DNA of 64,000 nt from the NCBI GenBank assembly GCA_963846925.1, contig CAWJXW010000020.1, positions 62,001-126,000 on the forward strand, written 5' to 3'. Shown here piece by piece: positions 35,701 to 44,517 of the stretch. This stretch comes from JAQBQB01 sp963846925. Its GTDB lineage: Bacteria; Gemmatimonadota; Gemmatimonadetes; Gemmatimonadales; Gemmatimonadaceae. Within the stretch, counting starts at the first letter, position 1. Each line of letters starts with the position of its first letter. The notes beneath the pieces were generated by a model that did not search any database, had not been told where the DNA came from, and was given only the letters and a program-made list of their open reading frames with translations. The position numbers were made by a program, and so were the translations under genes.

Positions 35701-36732
35701 ATGATCGCACGGCGCCGCCACGCGGCGCTCGCGCTGGTCGTCGGACTGATGGCGGGCGTGACGAATCGCGGCCTCGCGCAAGCGGCGGTGTCGGTCTCGC
35801 TTGCCGTCGTCAACGACAGCATCTCGCCGGCGCCGCAGATTCTCGTGCAGGCGACGCCGGGGCCGCCGTCGCTGGGGCCGTACAACGTGACCCTGGAGGT
35901 CGCGCTCGAGCCGCTTTTTCGCGCGCCGTTCCTCGTCCGCACCTCGTCGGACCTGTCGCCGTCGTTCCAGGTCGACTCGCTGCTGCCGGAGCGCACGGTC
36001 GTCTTCTTCCGCGCCCGAATCTTCGACCGGCTCGGCAACTTTAAGGAACAGATAGTGTTCTTTCCCGTCCGCACCTGGCTGCGGCTGGTCAGCCCGACGC
36101 GCAGCGTGAACGACGTCCTGTTCACCCGCCAGCCGACATTCACCTGGAGCAGCCCGGCCGTCACGCTTCCGCCGGGGCCGTGGACGTACGAGATCACCAT
36201 CACCAACACGGCGAACGGGCAGATCAAGCAGTTCACGGCCAACGATACGAGCTTCGTTCCGCCGACACCGCTCGAGGCGTGCACGTCGTACCGGTGGAGC
36301 GTTCACGCAAACATGGTGAACGGGCCGGCGTCGGATCAGATCACGGCCAACAGCCCCGGGACGTTCGTCATCCAGACCGCCGAATGCCCGACGGCGACGC
36401 TCCTCTATCAGAATTTTCCAAACCCGTTCGGCGGCGGCCTTCAGCCGAACACCTGCTTCTGGTTCGACCTCGCCCATCGCGCGAACGTGTCGCTCAACGT
36501 GTACGACCTGCGCGGGCGCCACGTGCGGACGATCGTCCCCGGCCTGCTGCCGGCGCAGCTCGATTCCGGAGCCTACGGACGGCAGAGCGGGACCGAGGGC
36601 GGATGCAACAGCAGCCTCCAGTGGGACGGGCGCGACGCCGCCGGGCGCAACGCGCCGCCCGGCGTCTACATCGCCGTCTTCACGGCCGACGGGCTTCGCT
36701 CGACCATCAAGATCCTGTATAGAGGTCCCTGA
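35701..36732 (+). CDS. Secreted protein with FlgD-type Ig / T9SS-like C-terminal module
   Basis: 343 residues. A signal peptide (RRRHAALALVVGLMAGVTNR) leads to two beta-rich modules (VSLAVVNDSISPAPQILVQA and FTWSSPAVTLPPGPWTYEIT). The C-terminus has the FlgD-Ig pattern (LYQNFPNPFG, FDLAHRANVSLNVYDLRGRH, WDGRDAAGRNAPPGVYIAVF). That module resembles type IX secretion-like tails, but no sorting machinery lies here, so it may simply be a structural Ig domain. Surface or periplasmic location inferred. Followed one base later by the beta-lactamase-fold gene. Confidence 0.75.
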   Translation: MIARRRHAALALVVGLMAGVTNRGLAQAAVSVSLAVVNDSISPAPQILVQATPGPPSLGPYNVTLEVALEPLFRAPFLVRTSSDLSPSFQVDSLLPERTVVFFRARIFDRLGNFKEQIVFFPVRTWLRLVSPTRSVNDVLFTRQPTFTWSSPAVTLPPGPWTYEITITNTANGQIKQFTANDTSFVPPTPLEACTSYRWSVHANMVNGPASDQITANSPGTFVIQTAECPTATLLYQNFPNPFGGGLQPNTCFWFDLAHRANVSLNVYDLRGRHVRTIVPGLLPAQLDSGAYGRQSGTEGGCNSSLQWDGRDAAGRNAPPGVYIAVFTADGLRSTIKILYRGP

Positions 36733-36733
36733 C

Positions 36734-37501
36734 GTGCGCTTCACCGCGCTCGGCACCGGAACGATCTCGCTCTCGGCGGCGCGCAGCTGTGCGGGCTATC
36801 TGCTCGAGACGAGCGACGTCCGCCTTCTCGTCGACTGCGGCAGCGGCATCACGCGCCGGCTGGCCGAGCTCGGCCCGTCATGGCAGACGATCACGCACGT
36901 CGCCATCTCGCATTTTCACATCGACCATCACGGCGACCTGCCGTCGTTGATCTTCGCCTGGAAGTACGGATTCCTCCCGCCGCGGTCCGCGCCCGTCGAC
37001 GTCATCGGACCGGTGGGAACGGCGGACCTGTTCGCGCGACTGGCCGCGGCGTACGGCGAGTGGGTCACCGCGCCCGGATTTCCGCTCACGATTCACGAGA
37101 TCGGGCCGTCGGATGCGTTCGCCCTCCCGGGCGGATTGCGGCTGTCGTGCCATCCCGTTCCGCACACGCCCGAGAGCGTAGCATATTCCATGGAGCGCAA
37201 CGGTCGGCGGATCGTCTATACGGGCGATACGGGGCCCTCCGAGGCGCTGGCCGCGTGGGCCCGGGGGTGCGATTTGCTGGTCTGCGAATGCTCGCTGCCC
37301 ACCGGCATGCACATTCCCGAGCACCTGACCCCCGAGCAATGCGGCGATCTCGCCGCGAGTGCGGCGCCGAAGCATCTGGCGCTGACGCATTTTTATCCGC
37401 CCGTCGAGCAGGTCGACATTCGCGCGCTCGTCGGCGCGCGCTTCGCCGGACCCGTCACGCTCGCACGCGACGGTTGGTACTTCGACTTCGAGGACGAGTA
37501 A
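36734..37501 (+). CDS. Metallo-beta-lactamase-fold hydrolase, RNase Z-like
   Basis: 255 residues from a GTG. It is a RNase Z/arylsulfatase-like MBL enzyme with two-zinc motif SHFHIDHHGDLPSLIFAWKY, RIVYTGDTGPSEAL and ALTHFYPP. The MRFTALGTGTISLSAARSCA start resembles tRNA 3'-endonuclease-like proteins (ElaC). Activity could be tRNA 3' processing or cleavage of another phosphodiester; the characteristic exosite of true RNase Z is not evident. It overlaps the DAHP synthase gene by one base. Confidence 0.82.
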   Translation: MRFTALGTGTISLSAARSCAGYLLETSDVRLLVDCGSGITRRLAELGPSWQTITHVAISHFHIDHHGDLPSLIFAWKYGFLPPRSAPVDVIGPVGTADLFARLAAAYGEWVTAPGFPLTIHEIGPSDAFALPGGLRLSCHPVPHTPESVAYSMERNGRRIVYTGDTGPSEALAAWARGCDLLVCECSLPTGMHIPEHLTPEQCGDLAASAAPKHLALTHFYPPVEQVDIRALVGARFAGPVTLARDGWYFDFEDE

Positions 37502-38550
37502 TGCTGGTCGTGATGCAGAACCACGCGACGCAGGAGCAGATCGACCGCGTCGTGAAGACGATCGAGGAGATGGGCTACGCCGCCCGGCCGATGCCGGGGG
37601 AGACGCGCATCGCCATCGGGCTCGTCGGCAACGACGGCCGCGTCGACAGCTCGCGTGTCGAGGCGCTGCCGGGCGTCGCCGAGATCATTCACGTCAGCAA
37701 GCCGTACAAGCAGGTCTCACGCGAATGGCGCGAGGAGAACACCCTCGTCACGATCGCGCCCGGCGTCACCTTCGGCGGCAACGACGTGCAGATCATCGCC
37801 GGTCCGTGCTCCGTCGAGTCCGAGGAACAGATCATCTCGGCGGCCCATCTCGTACGTGCCGCGGGCGCCACCGCGCTGCGCGGGGGCGCGTTCAAGCCGC
37901 GCAGCTCACCGTACGCATTTCAGGGGCTGGGCAAGAAGGGACTCGAGCTGCTCGCGCTCGCACGGCGCGAAACGGGCCTGCCCGTCGTCACCGAGGCGCT
38001 CGACGAAGAAGGCGCGCACCTCGTGGCCGAGTACGGAGATTGCATTCAGATCGGCGCGCGAAACATGCAGAACTATTCCCTGCTCCGCGCCGTCGGACGA
38101 CTCAACAAGCCGGTGCTGCTCAAGCGCGGCATGGCGGCCACGATCACCGAGCTTCTCATGAGCGCGGAGTACATCCTCGCCGAGGGAAACGGACAGGTGA
38201 TTCTTTGCGAGCGCGGCATCCGCAGCTTCGACACGATGACGCGCAATCTCTTCGATCTCACGGCGGTTCCTCTCGTGCAGCGTCTCTCGCACCTGCCGAT
38301 GATCGCGGACCCGAGCCACGGCACGGGGCTGCGCGACAAGGTGATTCCGATGGCCCGGGCGGCGATCGCGGCCGGCGCCGATGGGGTGATCGTCGAGGTC
38401 CACCCGACCCCGGACCGCGCGCTGTCGGACGGCGCGCAGTCGCTTTACCCGGACCAGTTTGCGAGGTTGGTCACAGAGCTCCGTGCCATCGGGGCGGCCA
38501 TTGGGCGCTCCGTGGCCACGGCGGGAACGCCGGCGACCGCCGGCGTGTAG
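37501..38550 (+). CDS. aroF: 3-deoxy-7-phosphoheptulonate (DAHP) synthase
   Basis: 349 residues, class I beta form with an N-terminal ferredoxin-like regulatory domain (MLVVMQNHATQEQIDRVVKT). It condenses phosphoenolpyruvate with erythrose 4-phosphate, the first step of aromatic amino-acid synthesis. Catalytic blocks are QIIAGPCSVESEEQIISAAH, GGAFKPRSSPYAFQGLGKKG, IQIGARNMQNYSLLRAVG, KPVLLKRGMAATITELLMSA, CERGIRSFDTMTRN and IADPSHGTGLRDKVIPM. The N-terminal domain often mediates feedback control by an aromatic acid. Confidence 0.95.
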   Translation: MLVVMQNHATQEQIDRVVKTIEEMGYAARPMPGETRIAIGLVGNDGRVDSSRVEALPGVAEIIHVSKPYKQVSREWREENTLVTIAPGVTFGGNDVQIIAGPCSVESEEQIISAAHLVRAAGATALRGGAFKPRSSPYAFQGLGKKGLELLALARRETGLPVVTEALDEEGAHLVAEYGDCIQIGARNMQNYSLLRAVGRLNKPVLLKRGMAATITELLMSAEYILAEGNGQVILCERGIRSFDTMTRNLFDLTAVPLVQRLSHLPMIADPSHGTGLRDKVIPMARAAIAAGADGVIVEVHPTPDRALSDGAQSLYPDQFARLVTELRAIGAAIGRSVATAGTPATAGV

Positions 38551-38558
38551 GAAAACTC

Positions 38559-39227
38559 ATGCGATTCCCACTCGCCGTAACAGCCATCGTTCTCGCGACC
38601 GTCGCGCCCGGTGCGCGCGGTCAGTCCGTGGACGCCACGATCGACCGCGCCGTCGCGGCGTGGGGCAAGGTCAAGACCGTGCGCGGGACGTTCGAGCAGA
38701 CGGTCACCAATCAGCTCACGAGCTCGACCGCCACCGCACGCGGTGAGTACGCGCAACAGCGGCCGAACTTGCTCTCGATCCGGTTCACGCAGCCCGCGTC
38801 CGATGCCATCGTTTCGGATGGCAAGGCCGTCTGGGTCTATCTGCCGAGCACGGCCCCGGGCCAGGTGATCAAGCGATCTGCCACCGATCGGAGCGAAACG
38901 CCGATCGACCTCACCGGCGCGTTTCTCGACTCGCCTCGCACGAAGTACGACATCACCGCCGCGCCGGCGAAGACCGTCGACGGCCATGCGGCGCACGGAC
39001 TGCTGCTCATCCCCAAGGCCGGCGTGAGCGCGCCGTTCGCCAAGGCGACGGTCTGGGTGGACGACGACGACGCGCTGATTCGAGAGTTCGACGTGACCGA
39101 AGCGAGCGGAATCTCGCGCCACGTGCACCTCACGACCGTCGAGCCAAACGCGCAGGTCTCGAAGTCGCTGTTCGCCTTCTCGATGCCCGCCGGCGCGAAG
39201 ATCGTCGACCAGACCAAGCCCGAGTAG
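38559..39227 (+). CDS. lolA: Outer-membrane lipoprotein carrier protein LolA
   Basis: 222 residues with a signal peptide (MRFPLAVTAIVLATVAPGAR, then GQS). LolA shuttles lipoproteins from the inner membrane to the outer membrane. The body matches the family: KVKTVRGTFEQTVTNQLTSS, ARGEYAQQRPNLLSIRFTQP, DGKAVWVYLPSTAPGQVIKR, and the C-terminal VNVT-type KSLFAFSMPAGAKIVDQ. Its presence supports a diderm envelope. Eight bases after the DAHP synthase stop. Confidence 0.93.
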   Translation: MRFPLAVTAIVLATVAPGARGQSVDATIDRAVAAWGKVKTVRGTFEQTVTNQLTSSTATARGEYAQQRPNLLSIRFTQPASDAIVSDGKAVWVYLPSTAPGQVIKRSATDRSETPIDLTGAFLDSPRTKYDITAAPAKTVDGHAAHGLLLIPKAGVSAPFAKATVWVDDDDALIREFDVTEASGISRHVHLTTVEPNAQVSKSLFAFSMPAGAKIVDQTKPE

Positions 39228-39246
39228 TCGAACGCGCGACGGCCGG

Positions 39247-39909
39247 TCAGTCGGTCGTCGCGAATTCCTCCGGCCAGCGCGTCGCGAGCGCCGACAACAC
39301 CCGCGAGAACACTTCGCGCTCGGTCCCGCGCCCGTCGATCGGTACGATCGTCCCGCACTCGGCGTGCGCGGCCTGCCACGGCGAGGTCGCGAAATCGGCG
39401 AAGGCGCGAGAGACGCGTTCATGAAAGTCGAGGTCGGCCCGCTCCATCCGATCGTGACCGCCGCGGTCCATCGCGCGCGCCAATCCGTCTTCGACGGACA
39501 GCGTGATCAGTAGCGTGATATCGGGTACGAGCACGCCGGTCGCCATGCCGTTGGCGGCGCGCAGCGCCTCCTCGGGGACGCCGCGTCCGCGTCCCTGATA
39601 TGCGTAGGTCGACAGAAAGAAGCGATCGAGGAGCACGATGGCGCCGCGCTCGAGCGCCGGCCGGATCTCTCGATCGACGAGTTGCGCGCGCGACGCCATG
39701 AAGAGGAGCGCTTCCGCGCGCGGCGTGATCTCCGACGACGGATCGAGCAGCACGCGGCGGATCTCGTCGCCGACGACCGTGCCGCCGGGTTCGCGCACCG
39801 CCACGACGTCGCGGCCGCGCGCGCCAATCCAATCGGCCAACCGCCTGAGCTGCGTGGTCTTGCCGGCGCCCTCTGCTCCCTCGAAGACGATGAGCAGACC
39901 GCGAGACAT
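39247..39909 (-). CDS. tmk: Thymidylate kinase
   Basis: 220 residues. Tmk phosphorylates dTMP to dTDP in DNA precursor synthesis. P loop LLIVFEGAEGAGKTTQLRRL, substrate motif VAVREPGGTVVGDEIRRVLL, the conserved Arg-containing VLLDRFFLSTYAYQGRGRGV and the lid region are clear. The order tmk-ylbF-prmC-prfA on the minus strand fits a nucleotide/translation run. Confidence 0.96.
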   Translation of the reverse strand: MSRGLLIVFEGAEGAGKTTQLRRLADWIGARGRDVVAVREPGGTVVGDEIRRVLLDPSSEITPRAEALLFMASRAQLVDREIRPALERGAIVLLDRFFLSTYAYQGRGRGVPEEALRAANGMATGVLVPDITLLITLSVEDGLARAMDRGGHDRMERADLDFHERVSRAFADFATSPWQAAHAECGTIVPIDGRGTEREVFSRVLSALATRWPEEFATTD

Positions 39910-39922
39910 TGACTCGCCCCGG

Positions 39923-40277
39923 TCAGCCGAGCGTGATGATCGGGCTGGCCGCGCCCTTCTCGATGCCGTCGAGGATCCAGTCGTTCACGCGCGCCATCGT
40001 CTTGTCGAAGTTCTCCTGCGCGACGAGCAGGCGCTGATACGTGGCTCGTCCCTGGATCTGGCCGAGGAGCACGTCGAGCTCCTTCTCCATCGCGTCGGTC
40101 GGGCGCTCGCCGCGCTGCGAGCAGGCGCTGGGCGTCGACGCGGAGCTGCTCCATCTTCTGCAGCAGTCCGACGGTCTCCTTGTCCTCGTTCAGCGCATCG
40201 CTGGCGCGTTTGACTTCCTTGTACTCGTTGCTCTGCCCGATCAACCGCCCGAGATCCTTGGCTTTGTCTTCGATCAT
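39923..40277 (-). CDS. YlbF-family regulator, one frameshift
   Basis: About 117 residues, helical throughout. In Bacillus, YlbF, YmcA and YaaT form a complex that assists RNase Y. The start MIEDKAKDLGRLIGQSNEYK is intact; near 40110-40114 one surplus base breaks the frame, and the other frame continues GERPTDAMEKELDVLLGQIQ and AQENFDKTMARVNDWILDGI to a natural stop at 39923. Its function in this organism is inferred from family only. Confidence 0.7.
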
Positions 40278-40298
40278 CGCTCCCTCAAAGGGGCAGAG

Positions 40299-41185
40299 TC
40301 AGTCGAGTCGCCGGGCGAGCACGAAGCGCTCGCGCCCGGCGAGATCGAGCTCAACTCGTACAGCATGAAAGCGCCGCTCGCTCGCCACGAGCTCCGCGGC
40401 CAGCGACGCGCGGCGCGCGTCCACTTCGATGGCGAACAAGCCGTCGGGCTCGAGCACCGCAGCCGCTTCGCGCACAAGCCGCGCCGTAGCGGCCAGACCG
40501 TCACCCCCGCTGAACAGCGCGGCGGCCGGCTCCCAGTCTCGCACGCCCGCCGGCAGCACTGTCAGCTTCGCTCAGCGCAATGTAGGGCGGATTCGACACC
40601 ACCACTCGGCAGCGGACGTCGAGTAGCGGGCGGAGCAGCGAACCATGCACGAGATCGACCGTCGCTCGCAACGAGCGGCGGGCCGACGCCACGTTCGCTC
40701 GCGCGACGGCGAGCGCGTCGAGCGAGATGTCGGTCGCGTAGACGCGGGCGAAGCGACCTTCGGTCGCGAGGGCGAGCGCGATGCGCGCCCGATCCCGTTC
40801 CGACGTCGACCGCCACACCGCCTCGCTCCTGCCCCAAGTCCTCCAGCACGAGGTCGACGAGGTGTTCCGTCTCCGCGCGCGGGATGAGCACGCGCTCGTC
40901 CACCTCCAGCGTCAGGTGGCGGAAGCTCGCGCGCCCGACGGCGTAGGCGAACGGCGCTCCCTGTGCGCGCCTCTCGACGGCTATCCGCGCGCGCGTGCGC
41001 ACCGTGTCGTCGACCTCGACATGGCCGTTCGTCAACGACCAGAATCGCGGCACGTCGAACAGCGCGGCGACGATCTCCCGTGCTTCCGAGACCGGCTCGG
41101 CGATGCCACACTCGTCGAGAGCGCGCGCAAGCTCCTCGGCCAGCCGCGCGACGGTCCGCGCCTTGGTCAAACCGTCGGCCGTCAT
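40299..41185 (-). CDS. prmC: Release factor N5-glutamine methyltransferase, two frameshifts
   Basis: PrmC methylates the GGQ glutamine of RF1 and RF2, raising termination efficiency. Start MTADGLTKARTVARLAEELA overlaps the prfA stop (ATGA), the usual prfA-prmC order. The N-terminal helices and VLIPRAETEHLVDLVLEDLG precede SAM motif VAVDVGTGSG. The frame breaks near 40783, resumes as IALALATEGRFARVYATDIS, and the signature VVSNPPYIAL is present; a second break near 40566 resumes as VLPAGVRDWEPAAALFSGGD and continues to the stop at 40299. Each break is one surplus base, and the conserved blocks on both sides are whole. Confidence 0.9.
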
Positions 41186-42249
41186 GAATGCGTTCCGTCG
41201 CCGTCGCCGCCGAGTTGCTCCTCGACCTCGGCGAGCTTGAGCGCCTCGACCACGGGCGCGATCTCCCCATCCATGAATCCCTGCAGGTCGTGCGTCGTCC
41301 AGCCGATGCGGTGGTCCGTCACGCGACTCTGCGGAAAGTTGTACGTGCGGATCTTGGCCGACCGGTCGCCGGTGCCGACCTGCGTGCGCCGCATGCGCGC
41401 GCGCTCGGCCTCCTGCTCGCGCGACGCGCAGGTCGAGCAACCGGGCGCGGAGCACTTCCATCGCCTTCAGCTTGTTCTGCAGCTGCGACTTCTGGTCCTG
41501 CTGGCTCACCACCGAGTCCGCTGGGCAGGTGCGTGATCCGCACGGCCGAGTCGGTCGTGTTCACGCTCTGACCGCCCGGACCCGACGCGCGGAAGACGTC
41601 GATGCGGATGTCCTTGTCCTCGATCTTGACGTCGACTTCCTCGGCCTCGGGGAGCACGGCGACCGTTGCCGCCGAAGTGTGGATGCGGCCCTGGCTCTCG
41701 GTCGCCGGAACGCGTTGCACGCGATGAACCCCCGACTCGCGCCGCAGCGCGCCGTATGGCCCGTCGCCGGCGACCTTGAATATCACTTCCTTGATGCCGC
41801 CGAGCGCGCCGTCGGAGAGCGACATGGTCTCGAGCTTCCAGCCGTGCCGCTCGCAGAAGCGCGCGTACATGCGATACAGGTCGGCGGCGAACAGAGCTGC
41901 CTCGTCGCCGCCGGTGCCGGCGCGGATTTCGACGATCGCATTGCGCTCGTCGAGGGGATCGCGCGGCAAGAGAGCGCTGCGTGAGCGACGCCTGGAGCTC
42001 GGCGACGACCGGCTCGAGCCGTTCGACCTCGGCGCGGGCTTCGGCGGCGAGCTCGGCGTCGTCAGACGAAACGAGCTCGCGCACTTGCGCGAGCTCGTTT
42101 TCGGCGCGGTCGAATTGCGCGCCCATCTCGACGATCGGCGTCAGCCGCCGATGCTCACGTCCCAGCTCGGCGAATTGCCCGGAGTTCAGCGCGCCCGGAT
42201 TGCCGAGCGCGCTCTCGACCTCCTTCGCGCGGGCGAGGGCGGCCGCCAA
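41182..42249 (-). CDS. prfA: Peptide chain release factor 1, three frameshifts
   Basis: RF1 recognises UAA and UAG and releases the finished protein. Restored reading: N-terminal coiled coil (AAALARAKEVESALGNPGAL), then DPLDERNAIVEIRAGTGGDE, the codon-recognition region HRVQRVPATESQGRIHTSAA, the catalytic GGQ loop RASGPGGQSVNTTDSAVRIT, VVSQQDQKSQLQNKLKAMEV, MRRTQVGTGDRSAKIRTYNF and PQSRVTDHRIG. Breaks lie near 41977, 41516 and 41420, each a surplus single base. The start is a TTG at 42249; the true one may be slightly upstream. RF1 is essential, so the breaks are very unlikely to be real. Confidence 0.9.
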
Positions 42250-42279
42250 CCGATCGCGAAGCGCCAGACGAACCGAGCC

Positions 42280-42486
42280 TCAGGTCGACTGCTTCGCGAA
42301 CTTCTGTCGGAAGCGCTCGACGCGCCCTGCCGTATCGACGAGACGCTGCTTCCCCGTGAAGAACGGGTGACACTGCGAGCAGACGTCCGTGTGGATCTCG
42401 GCCTGCGTGGATCGCGTGAGGAACGTATTGCCGCAGGCGCACTTGACGGTGGCCGTAGCGTACTCAGGATGGATGTCGGATTTCAT
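42280..42486 (-). CDS. rpmE: 50S ribosomal protein L31
   Basis: 68 residues starting MKSDIHPEYATATVKCACGN, with CxC and CxxC pairs (C16, C18, C37, C40) that bind zinc: the zinc form of L31. The C-terminal HPFFTGKQRLVDTAGRVERF matches the family. It is the first gene of the minus-strand run leading into prfA. Confidence 0.96.
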   Translation of the reverse strand: MKSDIHPEYATATVKCACGNTFLTRSTQAEIHTDVCSQCHPFFTGKQRLVDTAGRVERFRQKFAKQST

Positions 42487-42932
42487 TGTAACGACTCTCG
42501 TTCGGTGGAACCTCGATGGGCCGAAGCGCGAGGCACGGACGTGCCCGGCAACCCCCGACCACGAACGGCTCCGGTAGGTTGTAGCCTGATAAATATAGAT
42601 CGATAGGGCGGACGGCGCGACGGCCGAAAGGCGCGGTCGCCGAGGGGCGCGACGGCCGAACGGCGCGGGGCCGGAATGCGGGTACGTCCGAGAGGCGCTA
42701 ACTGCGCCAGAAGCGGAGGCGACCCAGGCCGCGGCGGCGATGATCGCTCGTCTTTGGTTCTTTCGGCCGCAGCGCCGTTCGGATGCACCCCGCCAGTTGG
42801 CCGTCGCGCCCTCCGGCCGTCGCGCCTTTTGGCCGTTGCGCTCTCAGGCCGTCGCGAGGTTCGGCCGTCCGCCGGTTTGGAAGTTCGCCCTATCCGTACT
42901 AATTTCGCCACACGTCTATCCCATACGAGAAC
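42487..42932. repeat. Gene-free region with two inverted arrays of a 16-bp repeat
   Basis: This is the only gap over 300 bases. Left array (42614-42709) has about six units of 16 bases near GGCGCGACGGCCGAAA. Right array (about 42790-42880) has the same unit in reverse complement (for example TTGGCCGTCGCGCC), again at 16-base spacing. The two arrays face each other, so a large stem could form. A short AT-rich patch (TGATAAATATAGATCGATAG) near 42587-42606 may hold the rpmE promoter. Sixteen is not a multiple of three, so this is not coding. Nothing else is recognised. Confidence 0.8.
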
Positions 42933-43613
42933 GTGACCACCACGACCGTAGACTTTCTCGCGACGGTGCAGCTGTTCAACGGGCTCGATCGCACCGAGCT
43001 CCAACGGTTTGCCGACCTGACGCGCGAACGGTTCTATCCTCGCGGCAGCGTCATCCTGTTCGAGAACGACCCGGGCGACTCCCTCTTCGTCGTCCGCCAG
43101 GGACGCGTGAAGGTCGTGCTCATCGGTGAAGACGGGCGCGAAGTGATCCTCGGCGTGCTCGGCGTTGGCGAGCACTTCGGCGAGCTGTCGCTGATCGACG
43201 ACCGGCCGCGGTCCGCGCACGTCATCGCGATGGACGACGCGCACCTGCTGGTGCTGCGGCGCGAGGATTTCCGCAAGCGAGTCGAGTCGTCGCCGGCCGT
43301 CGCGTGGGCGCTGCTCACCGAGCTGTCGCGCCGCCTCCGCCGCGCGGATGAGAAGATCGGCGGGCTCGTGCTGCTCGACGTTCCTGGACGCATCGCCCGG
43401 CTGCTGCTCGATCTCGCCGAAGAGATGGGGAGCGACACGATCGACAAGCCGCTGACGCATCAGACGATCGCACAGATGATCGGCGCGAGCCGCGAGACGG
43501 TGTCGCGCGCGATGAAGGACTTTCAGGACGCGAACTGGGTGACCGTCGAACGCCGGCGCATTACTCTGGCGGATCGTCCGGCGCTCGAGGCTCGCGCTCA
43601 GGCCAAGCTCTAA
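42933..43613 (+). CDS. Crp/Fnr-family transcription regulator
   Basis: 226 residues from a GTG. An N-terminal cyclic-nucleotide-binding-type domain (LFNGLDRTELQRFADLTRER, VILFENDPGDSLFVVRQGRV, VGEHFGELSLIDDRPRSAHV) is linked to a C-terminal winged helix (LTHQTIAQMIGASRETVSRA). The cysteines of Fnr oxygen sensors are absent. The effector-binding Arg-Ser pair typical of CRP shows as RPRSAHV, so cAMP or a similar ligand is possible. It is divergent from rpmE across the repeat arrays. Confidence 0.9.
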   Translation: MTTTTVDFLATVQLFNGLDRTELQRFADLTRERFYPRGSVILFENDPGDSLFVVRQGRVKVVLIGEDGREVILGVLGVGEHFGELSLIDDRPRSAHVIAMDDAHLLVLRREDFRKRVESSPAVAWALLTELSRRLRRADEKIGGLVLLDVPGRIARLLLDLAEEMGSDTIDKPLTHQTIAQMIGASRETVSRAMKDFQDANWVTVERRRITLADRPALEARAQAKL

Positions 43614-43643
43614 CCGCGTCGCGTCGGCCCGGCACGTACGGTC

Positions 43644-44516
43644 ATGACGCTGCACCTGCACTTCTGGGGGACGCGTGGATCCGTTCCGACGCCCGGACCG
43701 CACACCGTGCGGTATGGGGGCAACACGCCGTGCGTCGAGGTTCGCACCGGCACGGGCGCGCTCGTGATCCTCGACGCGGGCACCGGAATGCGCGAGCTCG
43801 GGCAGTCGCTGGTCGACGGCGCGAACGGATCGCCGATCGCCGGCGACATCTTTCTCTCGCACGCGCACTGGGATCACATCCAGGGAATCCCCTTCTTCGC
43901 TCCCATCTTCGAGCGCGGCAACCAGTTCACGATCTGGGGCGCCACGTCACTGCGGGCCAACGTCGGCCGCGTCGTGCGCGACCAGATGTCGCCGGTCGTC
44001 TTTCCCGTGACGTTCGACTCGCTCCCCGCGCGCGTCGAGTTCGCCGAGCTCACCGACGGCCCGCACGTCGGCGACGGATACATGATCACGGCGTTCGCCC
44101 TACACCATCCCGGCGGCGCGCTCGCGTATCGGGTGACGGACACCACGCCCGGCGGACGGTCGTTCGTCCACGTGTCGGACAACGAGCTCGCGCCGCACGC
44201 CAGCTACGGCGACGACCCGAAGTGGCGCGACCGACTTGTCGATTTCGTGCGCGGAGCCGCGATGCTGGTTCATGACGCGACCTACACGCCCGAGGAATAC
44301 GATCGGCACCGCGGTTGGGGACACTCGACGTACGAAGACGCACTCGACCTCGCGCTCGACAGCGGTGTCGGCGAGCTGGTGCTCTTTCACCACAAGCCCG
44401 AACGCCACGATGACGACCTCGACGCGCGCCTCGCGGCGTGCCGGGCGACGGTGGCTCGACGCGGCTCGGCGCTCAAGGTGATCGCGTCCGCCGAAGGAAT
44501 GACGCTCACGGTGTAG
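43644..44516 (+). CDS. Metallo-beta-lactamase-fold hydrolase
   Basis: 290 residues. Two-metal motif SHAHWDHIQGIPFFAPIFER, further ligands in AFALHHPGGALAYRVTD, SFVHVSDNE and LVLFHHKPERHDDD. The opening LHFWGTRGSVPTPGPHTVRY is typical of MBL proteins related to the PhnP/cyclic-phosphodiesterase branch, which hydrolyse phosphodiesters. No phosphonate genes lie nearby, so the substrate is unknown. Two bases ahead of pxpB. Confidence 0.82.
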   Translation: MTLHLHFWGTRGSVPTPGPHTVRYGGNTPCVEVRTGTGALVILDAGTGMRELGQSLVDGANGSPIAGDIFLSHAHWDHIQGIPFFAPIFERGNQFTIWGATSLRANVGRVVRDQMSPVVFPVTFDSLPARVEFAELTDGPHVGDGYMITAFALHHPGGALAYRVTDTTPGGRSFVHVSDNELAPHASYGDDPKWRDRLVDFVRGAAMLVHDATYTPEEYDRHRGWGHSTYEDALDLALDSGVGELVLFHHKPERHDDDLDARLAACRATVARRGSALKVIASAEGMTLTV

Positions 44517-44517
44517 C

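Noticed and set aside
35701..36732. Type IX secretion substrate
   Set aside because: The C-terminal FlgD-Ig pattern is shared by many structural proteins, and no Por/Gld genes are in the window, so this was kept only as a possibility.
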